From contig CACFXK010000005.1 in NCBI GenBank assembly GCA_902570125.1, positions 1 to 64,000 on the forward strand: 64,000 bases of DNA, in the 5' to 3' direction. This document shows positions 49,704 to 58,742 of the stretch, one piece after another. Source of the stretch: an uncultured Pelagibacteraceae bacterium. Its GTDB lineage: Bacteria > Pseudomonadota > Alphaproteobacteria > Pelagibacterales > Pelagibacteraceae. The notes under the pieces are model-generated. The model made no database searches and was not told the DNA's origin. It saw nothing but the letters and a program-made list of their open reading frames with translations. The position numbers and the translations under genes are program-made. Every line of letters begins with the position of its first letter. Position 1 is the first letter of the stretch.

Positions 49704-52379
49704 ATGAAACCAGGAAATCAAAATTCATTTAAATGTCTAAAAGAAATATCAGTAAATGGAAAAAATTTTTCATATTACTCACTAAAAGAAGCAGAGAAAA
49801 ATGGTTTGGAAGGCATAAATAAATTACCAAAATCAATAAAAGTCTTACTTGAAAATCTTCTTAGATATGAAGACAATGTGACAGTTAATAGAGAACAAAT
49901 TTTGGCGATTAAAGAGTGGTTAAATTCAAAAAAATCCAAAACAGAAATTGCATATAGACCTGCAAGAGTACTTTTGCAAGATTATACAGGTATACCAGCC
50001 GTAGCTGATCTTGCTGCAATGAGGGATACAGTTAAGGAAAAGAATAAAGATCCAAATACTATTAACCCTCTTTCTTCGGTTGATCTAGTGATCGACCATT
50101 CAGTACAAGTGGATAAGTTTGCAACAAAGAATTCATTAAAAGAGAATGTTGATATTGAGTTTGACAGAAACTTTGAGAGATATTCTTTTTTAAAATGGGG
50201 ACAGCAAGCTTTTAATAATTTTAGAATTGTTCCTCCAGGTACAGGAATTTGTCACCAGGTAAATTTAGAATACTTATCAAAAGTAGTTTGGAATGAAAAA
50301 TTTGAGGATAAAGAGTACTTATTTCCAGATACGTTAGTTGGTACTGATAGCCATACTACAATGGTTAATGGGTTATCAGTATTAGGTTGGGGTGTTGGAG
50401 GAATTGAGGCAGAAGCTGGTATGCTAGGACAACCTATATCAATGTTGATACCAGAAGTAGTTGGATTCGAAATGAAAAATAAGCTACCCGAAGGTACAAC
50501 TGCCACCGATCTAGTTTTAACAGTAGTTAAAATGTTAAGAGATAAAGGTGTTGTTGGTAAATTTGTTGAATTTTATGGAGAAGGTCTAAAAAATCTAACA
50601 CTTGCTGACAGAGCAACTATTGCAAACATGGCACCTGAGTATGGCGCTACATGTGGATTTTTCCCAATAGATGATGAAACTTTAAAATATTTAGAATTTT
50701 CAGGAAGATCAAATGAAAATATTCAAATCGTAGAAAAATATGCAAAAGAACAAAATTTATGGGCAAGTGATGATCTTGTATTCACTGATACTTTATCTCT
50801 AGATATGTCTACAGTAGTTCCAACAATTTCTGGACCAAAAAGACCTCAAGATAAAGTTCTTTTAACAGAAGCATCAAAAAATTTTATAAAAGTTTTTGAA
50901 GATGTTTGTAAAAAAACTGAGCCAACAATAGCAAAAGTTAAAGATACAGATTTTGAGATAAAAGATGGAGATATATTAATAGCAGCTATTACGTCATGCA
51001 CAAATACTTCCAATCCAAATGTATTAATTGGTGCAGGACTGTTAGCCAAAAATGCAATCGAAAAAGGTTTAACTGTCAAACCTTGGGTTAAAACCTCATT
51101 AGCACCTGGATCACAAGTTGTTACTGACTATTTAGATAAAGCTGGTTTAAGCAAATATTTAGATGAATTAGGTTTTAATTTAGTTGGTTATGGTTGTACT
51201 ACTTGTATTGGTAACTCTGGGCCCTTGCCAGATAATATTACTGATGCTGTCAAAGAAAATAATTTATACGCAGTTTCAGTTTTGTCTGGAAATAGAAACT
51301 TTGAAGGAAGAATTTCTCCTTTAGTAAAAGCAAATTATTTAGCTTCACCTCCTCTAGTAGTAGCTTATGCAATCGCAGGATCTATGAGAATGGATTTATA
51401 TAAAGATCCATTAGGAAAAGATAACAAAGGACAGGATGTTTACCTAAAAGACATTTGGCCTTCAAATAAAGAGATTGAAGATACTCTTAAACAATCTTTA
51501 AACCCAGAAATGTTTGTGAACAGATATTCAAATGTCTCTGAAGGACCGGAACAATGGCAAAAAATTAAAGTGGACAAAGGAAGTATTTATAATTGGGAAG
51601 AAAATTCTACCTATGTAAAAAAACCACCATTTTTTGAAAATTTACCTGATGAACCAGAAGGTTTTAAGGAAATAAAAGATGCAAGACCATTACTAATTTT
51701 AGGGGATATGGTAACAACAGACCATATATCGCCAGCTGGAAGTATTCAGAAAGAAAGCCCAACAGGAAACTATTTTATGAAGCATCAAATTTTACCCAAA
51801 GATTATAATTCTTATGGTGCAAGAAGAGGAAATCATGAGGTTATGATGAGAGGAACATTTGCCAATATTAGAATTAAAAATGAAATGGCTCCAGGTACAG
51901 AGGGAGGTTTCACTAAATTATATCCTGAAGAAAAAGTAATGCCTATTTATGATGCTGTTGTTGAATACAAAAGAAGAGGAACAGATTTAGTAGTATTTGG
52001 TGGAAAAGAATATGGAACTGGTTCTTCAAGAGATTGGGCTGCAAAAGGAACAAAATTATTAGGTATAAAAGCTGTGATTGCAGAAAGTTTTGAAAGAATA
52101 CACAGATCTAATCTTATAGGTATGGGAGTTTTACCTTTGCAGTTTGTAGAAAATATGAATAGACAGAATTTAAATCTAAAAGGGTCAGAATTAATTTCAG
52201 TATTAGGTCTTGAAAAAGGAATTAATCCTGGCGATCATTTAGAAGTTGAAATTAAATATGCAACAGGTGACATTAAAAAAATTAAAATGTTATGCAGAAT
52301 AGACACTAAAAATGAATTAGAATACTACAAGAACGGTGGTATTCTACAATATGTTCTAAGGAATATGATTAATGGATGA
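49704..52379 (+). CDS. acnA: Aconitate hydratase A
   Basis: 891-aa AcnA/IRP-type aconitase of the TCA cycle. Seen: RPARVLLQDYTGIPAVADLAAMRD, DHSVQVD, GTDSHTTMVNGL, the Fe-S cluster Cys in AITSCTNTSNPN and GCTTCIGNSG, and the swivel-domain EYGTGSSRDWAAKG. Isomerises citrate and isocitrate. The length and domain order are normal. Its 3' end overlaps the TPR-like gene by 8 bases. Confidence 0.97.
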   Translation: MKPGNQNSFKCLKEISVNGKNFSYYSLKEAEKNGLEGINKLPKSIKVLLENLLRYEDNVTVNREQILAIKEWLNSKKSKTEIAYRPARVLLQDYTGIPAVADLAAMRDTVKEKNKDPNTINPLSSVDLVIDHSVQVDKFATKNSLKENVDIEFDRNFERYSFLKWGQQAFNNFRIVPPGTGICHQVNLEYLSKVVWNEKFEDKEYLFPDTLVGTDSHTTMVNGLSVLGWGVGGIEAEAGMLGQPISMLIPEVVGFEMKNKLPEGTTATDLVLTVVKMLRDKGVVGKFVEFYGEGLKNLTLADRATIANMAPEYGATCGFFPIDDETLKYLEFSGRSNENIQIVEKYAKEQNLWASDDLVFTDTLSLDMSTVVPTISGPKRPQDKVLLTEASKNFIKVFEDVCKKTEPTIAKVKDTDFEIKDGDILIAAITSCTNTSNPNVLIGAGLLAKNAIEKGLTVKPWVKTSLAPGSQVVTDYLDKAGLSKYLDELGFNLVGYGCTTCIGNSGPLPDNITDAVKENNLYAVSVLSGNRNFEGRISPLVKANYLASPPLVVAYAIAGSMRMDLYKDPLGKDNKGQDVYLKDIWPSNKEIEDTLKQSLNPEMFVNRYSNVSEGPEQWQKIKVDKGSIYNWEENSTYVKKPPFFENLPDEPEGFKEIKDARPLLILGDMVTTDHISPAGSIQKESPTGNYFMKHQILPKDYNSYGARRGNHEVMMRGTFANIRIKNEMAPGTEGGFTKLYPEEKVMPIYDAVVEYKRRGTDLVVFGGKEYGTGSSRDWAAKGTKLLGIKAVIAESFERIHRSNLIGMGVLPLQFVENMNRQNLNLKGSELISVLGLEKGINPGDHLEVEIKYATGDIKKIKMLCRIDTKNELEYYKNGGILQYVLRNMING

Positions 52380-53016
52380 AGAAATAGAAATTATTAATAC
52401 AAATACAAGAGTAGAAAAATTAAAAAACTTTTTAATTTCAAAAAGAAAACAATTAATAACTTTGTTAATATTAATTATTTTGATATTGATCACCTTTTTT
52501 GGCTATCAAGAGTTCAAGTCTAGTAGTAAAGAAAAGTTAGCAAATAAATTCAATTCAATTGTTACAAATTTTGAGACAGGCAAAAAAGATAATATAAATA
52601 ATAATTTGATAAAAATCATAAATGCTAAAGATAAAACCTATTCTCCATTAGCTTTCTTTTTCTTATTAGATAATGATTTAATAACTTCTAGTGATGAAAT
52701 AAATTCATATTTTGATCTTCTTATAAATGATGTATCACTTGAGAAAGAAATTAAAAACTTAACCATATACAAAAAAGGTCTATTTAATTCAGACTTTGCA
52801 AAAGAAAATGAATTATTAGATATACTTAATCCAGTAATAAAATCTGACAGTCTCTGGAAACCACAAGCATTATATCTTATGGCTGAGTATTATTTATCAA
52901 AAAATCAAAAGCAGAAATCAAAAGAATTCTTTAATCAAATAGCAGAAATGGAAAATGTTAGTCCAAAAGTTAAATTAGAAGTCCAAAGAAGGTTACGATC
53001 AGATTTCAGTGAATAA
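52372..53016 (+). CDS. Membrane-anchored TPR-like protein (YfgM-type)
   Basis: 214-aa protein: cytosolic N-terminus, one TM helix at about 29-47 (LITLLILIILILITFFGY), then a helical periplasmic part with repeat-like SLWKPQALYLMAEYYLSKNQKQKSKEFFNQIA. This resembles the tetratricopeptide protein that precedes bamB in many proteobacteria, an ancillary factor of the Sec/BAM pathway. It overlaps acnA by 8 bases and the BamB-like gene by 8 bases. Function is inferred from this position. Confidence 0.75.
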   Translation: MDEEIEIINTNTRVEKLKNFLISKRKQLITLLILIILILITFFGYQEFKSSSKEKLANKFNSIVTNFETGKKDNINNNLIKIINAKDKTYSPLAFFFLLDNDLITSSDEINSYFDLLINDVSLEKEIKNLTIYKKGLFNSDFAKENELLDILNPVIKSDSLWKPQALYLMAEYYLSKNQKQKSKEFFNQIAEMENVSPKVKLEVQRRLRSDFSE

Positions 53017-54280
53017 AGCTATTAAATATATAATTATTTTAATATTTTTATCAAATTGTAGTTTCTCAAAAAAGGACGCAGTCGACAATGAGAAATTAAT
53101 AGATATTTTTAAAAAAAATGAACCCATTGAAAAAGAATTCAATCAACAATTAAAGATTAAGAAATTAAATACTTTTAAAACAAAACCTTTTCAAAAAAAT
53201 AACAGCAATAGTAATGGAAATATTAATTTTGACTCTAATTTTGATAAATTTTTAACATACAAAATAAATAAAATTAAAAAATTTGACTCAAATCAGCCTG
53301 AATTATTTTTTACAGAGAACGAAAATGTTATTTTTTTCAATGGAAAAGGTTCAGTTATCAAGTTAAGTGAAGACCTTAAGAAAATATGGGAGATTAATAA
53401 TTATAATAAAAAAGAAAAGAAACTTAATCCTATTTTATATTTTGCTCAAGCTGATAATCGTTTGATTGTAAATGATAATTTGTCAAAAATGTATTCAATT
53501 GATTTAAATGATGGAAAAGTAATTTGGTCAAAATATAGTTCATCATCTTTTAATTCTGATATCAAAGTTTATAAAGATAAATTTTTAACAATAGATTTCG
53601 ATAACATTATTAGAGCTATATCTACTAAGGATGGAAAGGAATTATGGAATTTTAAAACAGATAATTCTTTTATAAAATCACAAAAAAAACTCTCAATAAT
53701 TTTAAAGGATGAAATTGTTTTTTTTATAAATAACTTAGGAGATGTAACAGCGCTAGATGTAAATAATGGAAGTTTAGTTTGGCAAACACCAACACAAAGT
53801 AGTTTAATATATCAAGACGCATTTAGCTTAGAAAATTCAGACTTAGTTTTTGAAAATAATACAATCTATTTTTCAAATAACAAAAATGAGTTTTTTGCAA
53901 TAGATGCAAGAACAGGAATAATTAAATGGACGCAATCGATAAATTCCAGTTTAAGACCAACTATAATCGAAAGTTTAATCTTTACAGTTTCTAATGAAGG
54001 GTACCTTTTTGTGATAGATGATAGAACTGGCAATATTTTAAGAATTACAGATATCTTGACAAATTTTAAAAATAGAAGGGATATAAAACCAACAGGATTT
54101 ATACACGGAAAATACAAGTTATTTGTCTCATTAAATAATGGACGATTATTAACAATTAATTCAATAACTGGTTTACAAGAAAAGATTACAAAAATACATG
54201 GATCAAAAATTTCAAGACCCTATGTATTTAAGAGCAGTATGTATTTAATAAAAGACAATGCTATAGCCAGAACAAAATAA
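53009..54280 (+). CDS. bamB: BamB-like outer-membrane-assembly lipoprotein (PQQ-type beta-propeller)
   Basis: 423-aa lipoprotein. Start is GTG at 53009, inside the upstream gene. Seen: lipobox FLSNC with Cys17, then propeller repeats with PQQ-like motifs: DGKVIWSKYSSSS, DGKELWNFKTDN, NGSLVWQTPTQSS, TGIIKWTQSIN, TGNILRI, plus GLQEKI. BamB is a subunit of the BAM complex on the periplasmic side of the outer membrane. In many alphaproteobacteria der follows bamB; here a cupin gene does (TAATG overlap). Confidence 0.87.
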   Translation: MNKAIKYIIILIFLSNCSFSKKDAVDNEKLIDIFKKNEPIEKEFNQQLKIKKLNTFKTKPFQKNNSNSNGNINFDSNFDKFLTYKINKIKKFDSNQPELFFTENENVIFFNGKGSVIKLSEDLKKIWEINNYNKKEKKLNPILYFAQADNRLIVNDNLSKMYSIDLNDGKVIWSKYSSSSFNSDIKVYKDKFLTIDFDNIIRAISTKDGKELWNFKTDNSFIKSQKKLSIILKDEIVFFINNLGDVTALDVNNGSLVWQTPTQSSLIYQDAFSLENSDLVFENNTIYFSNNKNEFFAIDARTGIIKWTQSINSSLRPTIIESLIFTVSNEGYLFVIDDRTGNILRITDILTNFKNRRDIKPTGFIHGKYKLFVSLNNGRLLTINSITGLQEKITKIHGSKISRPYVFKSSMYLIKDNAIARTK

Positions 54281-54708
54281 TGTTTTTAAAGATTTTAGAA
54301 AAACTTGGTAGAAAAAAAGTAGTATTTGACCGAGGTCCATCACACCCAGAATTCCAAAAAGCAAAACCTTGGATGAATAGGTACTATGTTCTATTCAGAC
54401 ATAGACCAAAGTGGTTTCCATTTAACATACTAATCCATGAAATGTTAGACGATGATCATGGTGATGGTGTCCACAATCATTTATTTCCTTACATCACAAT
54501 CATTTTAAGAGGAGGATATTGGGAAACATTAAAAACAGGAAAAGTGTGGCGAGCACCAGGATATATAGGGTTTAGATCTGCTAATAATTTTCACAGAGTA
54601 GACTTAGAACCAGGAACTAAACCAATGACAATTTTTTTAGCAGGCCCATATGGATTGAGAAAAGGACCAAGATCGGAATATGGAATAGATTTTAAAACAA
54701 AAAAATGA
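54280..54708 (+). CDS. Cupin-like protein, function unknown
   Basis: 142-aa protein with a single cupin-type beta barrel: HGDGVHNHLFPYITIILRGGYWET resembles the first metal-binding motif, and FHRVDLEPGTKPMTIFLAG the second. Candidate metal ligands are His in DGVHNH and FHRV. I cannot assign a reaction. It overlaps bamB (TAATG) and zapE (ATGA), so it is translationally tied to both. Possibly a small-molecule binding or dioxygenase protein. Confidence 0.7.
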   Translation: MFLKILEKLGRKKVVFDRGPSHPEFQKAKPWMNRYYVLFRHRPKWFPFNILIHEMLDDDHGDGVHNHLFPYITIILRGGYWETLKTGKVWRAPGYIGFRSANNFHRVDLEPGTKPMTIFLAGPYGLRKGPRSEYGIDFKTKK

Positions 54709-55757
54709 GTTTGAAAAAATCTTATCTTAAACACTGCAAAGATAAGGACTTAGAAATAAATGAAAATCAAATAAAAATAGTCCAAAAATTAAGTGAATAT
54801 TACAATCTTAACTTCGGTCAGTCATTTATTAAAAAACTATTCAAAGATAAAAAAAATAAATTAGGCTTTTATTTAGTTGGCGATGTAGGTGTCGGGAAAA
54901 CTATGATTTTAAATTTTTTTTTTGAAAGTTTAAAAGAAAAAAAATCAAGATTACACTTTAATGAGTTTATGGTTGGACTTCATGATTTTATATTTGAAAA
55001 TAAAAAAAAAGGAAATGACAAAGGGTTAGAAAAATTTGTTAAAAATTTAAGTGACAAAACAAAAATATTATATTTTGATGAATTTCAAGTAACAAATATT
55101 GTTGATGCCATGATCTTAGGTAAATTATTTGAAAGAATATTTAATGAAAATATAAAAGTTATTTTTTCCTCAAATATAAAAATTAAAGATTTATATAAAA
55201 ATGGATTACAGAGAGATCAATTCATCCCTTTTTTAAATATTTTAAAAAATAATTGCTCTGAATTAGAACTTAATATTGAGGAAGATTACAGAGCTACAAA
55301 CAATACAAATTTAAGTCGATTTTTATCACCAATAGATAATTCATCTAATTTTAAGTTTAATAAATCTTTTAGAAAAGCCACAAAGAATAAAAAACAAACG
55401 ACTAAGATATTAGATGTGAAGGGTCGTAAATTAGTATTTGATAACTTTCATGAAGGAGTTCTTAAGGTTTCTTTTGACGAAATTTGTAATAGAAATCTTG
55501 GATCCGAGGACTACATTAAAATTGCTAACGAGAGCGACTTTATTTTTATTGAAAATCTACCTAACTTTAATGAAAGTAATTCTAACCAACAACAAAGGTT
55601 TATTACTTTTATCGATATTATTTATGAAAAAAAAATACCATTGATGATCAAATCAGAAGTTGAATTAAATTCACTCGAATCCACTTATAGTATGAAAAAG
55701 CCTTTCAAAAGAACAGTTAGTCGATTGCATGAACTAACATCACAAAACTTTAATTAA
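54705..55757 (+). CDS. zapE: AFG1/ZapE-family ATPase
   Basis: 350-aa AAA-type P-loop ATPase. Seen: Walker A VGDVGVGKTMIL, Walker B ILYFDEFQVTNI, VIFSSNIKIKDLYKNGLQRDQFIPFL (sensor region), and the C-terminal YSMKKPFKRTVSRLHEL. In E. coli ZapE modulates the division Z ring; the mitochondrial homologue handles protein quality control. Very Lys/Asn-rich, as expected for the window. It overlaps the cupin gene by 4 bases and is 3 bases before yjbQ. Confidence 0.9.
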   Translation: MSLKKSYLKHCKDKDLEINENQIKIVQKLSEYYNLNFGQSFIKKLFKDKKNKLGFYLVGDVGVGKTMILNFFFESLKEKKSRLHFNEFMVGLHDFIFENKKKGNDKGLEKFVKNLSDKTKILYFDEFQVTNIVDAMILGKLFERIFNENIKVIFSSNIKIKDLYKNGLQRDQFIPFLNILKNNCSELELNIEEDYRATNNTNLSRFLSPIDNSSNFKFNKSFRKATKNKKQTTKILDVKGRKLVFDNFHEGVLKVSFDEICNRNLGSEDYIKIANESDFIFIENLPNFNESNSNQQQRFITFIDIIYEKKIPLMIKSEVELNSLESTYSMKKPFKRTVSRLHELTSQNFN

Positions 55758-55760
55758 TGT

Positions 55761-56180
55761 ATGAAACAAGAATTTTACAATCTAGAAATTAATACAAATG
55801 GTCAAAAACTTTATGAGTTTACTGATAAAACAATTGAATGGATTAATAATAATAACTTTAAAAATGGAATCATTAATCTCAGCATCCAACACACTAGTGC
55901 CTCACTAATTGTCCAAGAAAATGCTGACCCAGATGTACAAAAAGATTTAATTAATTATTTTGATAAATTGGTACCCATGGACAACAAGTTGTATGTTCAT
56001 ACAACTGAGGGAAAGGATGATATGCCAGCCCATATCAAATCTGCATTAACCAATAATCAAATCTCCTTAAGTATAAAAGATAGTGAATTACTCCTAGGAA
56101 CTTGGCAAGGTATATATTTGTTCGAACACAGGTTAGATACAACAACAAGAACTGTAATTCATCATTATATTGGAGACTAA
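55761..56180 (+). CDS. yjbQ: YjbQ/UPF0047-family protein
   Basis: 139-aa YjbQ family protein. Seen: IQHTSASLIVQENADPDVQKDLINYFDKLVP and HTTEGKDDMPAHIKSAL, then LGTWQGIYLFEHR. The conserved HTSAS and EGxDDMPAH stretches fit the family. E. coli YjbQ has side activity as a thiamine-phosphate synthase; the physiological role is unclear. Convergent with the photolyase gene, 4-base overlap. Confidence 0.92.
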   Translation: MKQEFYNLEINTNGQKLYEFTDKTIEWINNNNFKNGIINLSIQHTSASLIVQENADPDVQKDLINYFDKLVPMDNKLYVHTTEGKDDMPAHIKSALTNNQISLSIKDSELLLGTWQGIYLFEHRLDTTTRTVIHHYIGD

Positions 56181-57601
56181 TTTTTTTTCTTAATCGATTG
56201 AAAAGCACTCAAAGCGTCAGCCCTAGCTTTCTCATGAATAACAATTGGCATTGGATAGCTCGAGCCTATGATAGTATTAATTGCTTCTTGATATTTTTTT
56301 TCCATTTCCCATGGTTTATGAATAAATTTTGGAGGAACTTTTGATAATTCAGGAACCCATTTTTTTACATAATCTCCCTGTTTATCAAATTTTTCACCCT
56401 GTAAAATAGGGTTGAAAATTCTAAAATATGGTGCCGCATCTGCACCACATCCAGCTACCCATTGCCATTGTGCAACATTGTTTGCTTCATTGAAATCAAG
56501 AAGACAATTTCTGAAATATTTTTCTCCTTCTTTCCAGTTAATTCTTAAATGCTTAACTAGAAAAGATCCAACGACCATTCTAATCCTATTATGCATCCAT
56601 CCTGTTTCGTACAATTCTCTCATTCCAGCATCAACAATTGGATATCCTGTCATACCTTTTTTCCATGCATTTAAAAATTTAGAATTATTTACCCATGGAA
56701 ACTTATCAAATTCTTTTCTTAAGTTTCCTTTAAGCATTTGTGGAAAGTAATTTATAAGACTATGTGAAAACTCTCTCCAACCAATTTCATTAGTGTATTT
56801 TTTTATACTCACATTATTTGATTTTAGTTTTTTGCATTTTTGCCAAATATCTCCAACATTTATTTGTCCATTTCTAATATATGGAGAAAGTAATGAAGTG
56901 CCTTTAATTGATGGAAAGTCACGATCAACACCATAATTAAGTATGCTTTTGTTGACAAAATTATCTAAATTTTCATGGGCTTTTTGCTCTGAAGGTTCCC
57001 AATATTTTTCAAATTTCTTATACCAATCAGATTTAGGTAAAATATCCTCAGATTTTATTTGATTTTTGAACAATGTGTTTACCTTTTTACACTTCTTAAC
57101 TTTGTTTATTTTATCAGGCAGTCTTTCTAAATAAAATTGCTCTGCATTTCTCCAAAAAGGACTGTAGACTTTAAAAGGTGTCCCATCATTCTTCGTAATT
57201 TTATTATATTCATTAAGAACATTTCCTTTAAAAAATTTAAAATCAATATTTTTTTTTGAAAAATCAGTACCAATTTTTTTATCTTTTTCTAATTCATTAG
57301 GTTCATAAACCTTATTCCAATAAACAGATATTTTACTATTAGATTTTATTTTAGAAAAAAAATTTATTTCATCATCTTTAATTATTTCCAATCCAATATT
57401 TAATTTTTTTAAATCAGATTTAAAATTTTCTAGAGATTTACTTACCCACCATTTTTGAGCCTCTCTTTTATGATCGAAAATATTACTATTAAAAATAAAT
57501 ACTGCGGTAACAGCATCATGTTGATTTGTAGCATAAGTTAGCGCATCATTATTTTGTATTCGAAAATCATCTCTTATCCAAACGAGTGCTGTATTAGCCA
57601 T
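56177..57601 (-). CDS. phrB: Deoxyribodipyrimidine photolyase
   Basis: 474-aa DNA photolyase. Seen: N-terminal antenna domain start MANTALVWIRDDFRIQNN, and C-terminal FAD domain with WREFSHSLINYFPQML, GYPIVDAGMRELYETGWMHNRIRMVVGSFLVKHL, NNVAQWQWVAGCGADAAPYFRIFNP. It repairs UV-induced cyclobutane dimers with light. Overlaps the stop of the DpaL-like gene by 8 bases. Fits sunlit surface water. Confidence 0.95.
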   Translation of the reverse strand: MANTALVWIRDDFRIQNNDALTYATNQHDAVTAVFIFNSNIFDHKREAQKWWVSKSLENFKSDLKKLNIGLEIIKDDEINFFSKIKSNSKISVYWNKVYEPNELEKDKKIGTDFSKKNIDFKFFKGNVLNEYNKITKNDGTPFKVYSPFWRNAEQFYLERLPDKINKVKKCKKVNTLFKNQIKSEDILPKSDWYKKFEKYWEPSEQKAHENLDNFVNKSILNYGVDRDFPSIKGTSLLSPYIRNGQINVGDIWQKCKKLKSNNVSIKKYTNEIGWREFSHSLINYFPQMLKGNLRKEFDKFPWVNNSKFLNAWKKGMTGYPIVDAGMRELYETGWMHNRIRMVVGSFLVKHLRINWKEGEKYFRNCLLDFNEANNVAQWQWVAGCGADAAPYFRIFNPILQGEKFDKQGDYVKKWVPELSKVPPKFIHKPWEMEKKYQEAINTIIGSSYPMPIVIHEKARADALSAFQSIKKKN

Positions 57602-58739
57602 TTGATAACTGTTCTGATCCTTTAGACAGAAGTTCGTTATAAAGTTTTACATCTGTATCACCTTCACATCCAATTAATAAAACGTTCGAATTCATATCTA
57701 ACTCAAGATCCTTTTTAATTTGTTCGTTATTACAACTAACATTTATACTTATTAGAGCAGGTGCTGAGCATTCTCCTGCAACAATGTTATCGTCACCAAA
57801 GTAACCCTTAGCTAACATTGCAACTGATAATGGTATGTCAGCATCTGGAATACTTAGACAATTATTTACTGAGTTTTTAAGAATTTGCCATGGGACTAAT
57901 GATACATCTCCACATGACATTCCCCCCATAATGCTCTCTTTTTCTATTTCAACTCTAGTAAGTTTTCCTGCATCAATACTTTTTAAGACACAGTCTGCAT
58001 TTTTTGGTTCAACAATAATAATTTTTGGAATTCTTTTAAAATACCGGGCAACTCCAGCTATTACACCAGAGGCCATTCCTCCTACACCTGCCTGTAAAAA
58101 TATGTGTGTTATATAATGATCAGTTTGTTTGGAGATTTCTTCTATCATAACTGAATATCCAGCCATGGTTAGTTTTGGTACTTTTTGATAATCTTCCCAG
58201 GCAACATCTTGTACAATTTCCCAACCATTTTGCTTTGATTGCCTTATGCATTCATTTAAAGAATTTTCGTAATTGCCTTTTACTCTTGTCACCTCTGCTC
58301 CAAGTTTTCGCATCTCGTCAGCTCTTGTCTCAGTAACAAATTCACTTATGAAAATTTTACATTCAATTCCTAGTCTTTTTGCTCCCCAGGCAACGGATTT
58401 TCCATGATTTCCTGCTGTTGCTGTAGCAACAACTACATTTTTTCTTCCCGCCGAAACCTCCGCTACCGCATAAGCACCACCAAGAGCTTTAAAAGATTTA
58501 AGTCCAAATCTTTTTGATTCATCCTTGTAAAAAATATTTTTAAGGCCAAGATCTTTTGAAAGTTTATTTAAATTAAGTAGGGGAGTAGGTTCATAATTTT
58601 CCCAACCAGACAAAGAATTAAATGCTTTATCAATAGTTTCTTTATTTAATACACTTAATATTTCTTCTCTACTGAATGAATAATTTTTATTTTTAATAAA
58701 TGATGAAAATTTATTAATATGACTATAATCAATAGACAT
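57594..58739 (-). CDS. dpaL: Diaminopropionate ammonia-lyase-like PLP enzyme
   Basis: 381-aa fold-type II PLP enzyme. Seen: ENYEPTPLLNLNKLSKDLGLKNIFYKDESKRFGLKSFKALGGAYAV with the PLP Lys84, ATAGNHGKSVAWGAKRLG, AGVGGMASGV, and GGMSCGDVSLVPWQIL. This set matches diaminopropionate ammonia-lyase, which makes pyruvate and ammonia, over biosynthetic threonine dehydratase (no ACT domain). EutB-type ectoine enzymes share the fold but are shorter. It follows the GlnT/GmaS gene by 3 bases. Confidence 0.85.
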   Translation of the reverse strand: MSIDYSHINKFSSFIKNKNYSFSREEILSVLNKETIDKAFNSLSGWENYEPTPLLNLNKLSKDLGLKNIFYKDESKRFGLKSFKALGGAYAVAEVSAGRKNVVVATATAGNHGKSVAWGAKRLGIECKIFISEFVTETRADEMRKLGAEVTRVKGNYENSLNECIRQSKQNGWEIVQDVAWEDYQKVPKLTMAGYSVMIEEISKQTDHYITHIFLQAGVGGMASGVIAGVARYFKRIPKIIIVEPKNADCVLKSIDAGKLTRVEIEKESIMGGMSCGDVSLVPWQILKNSVNNCLSIPDADIPLSVAMLAKGYFGDDNIVAGECSAPALISINVSCNNEQIKKDLELDMNSNVLLIGCEGDTDVKLYNELLSKGSEQLSNG

Positions 58740-58742
58740 ATT

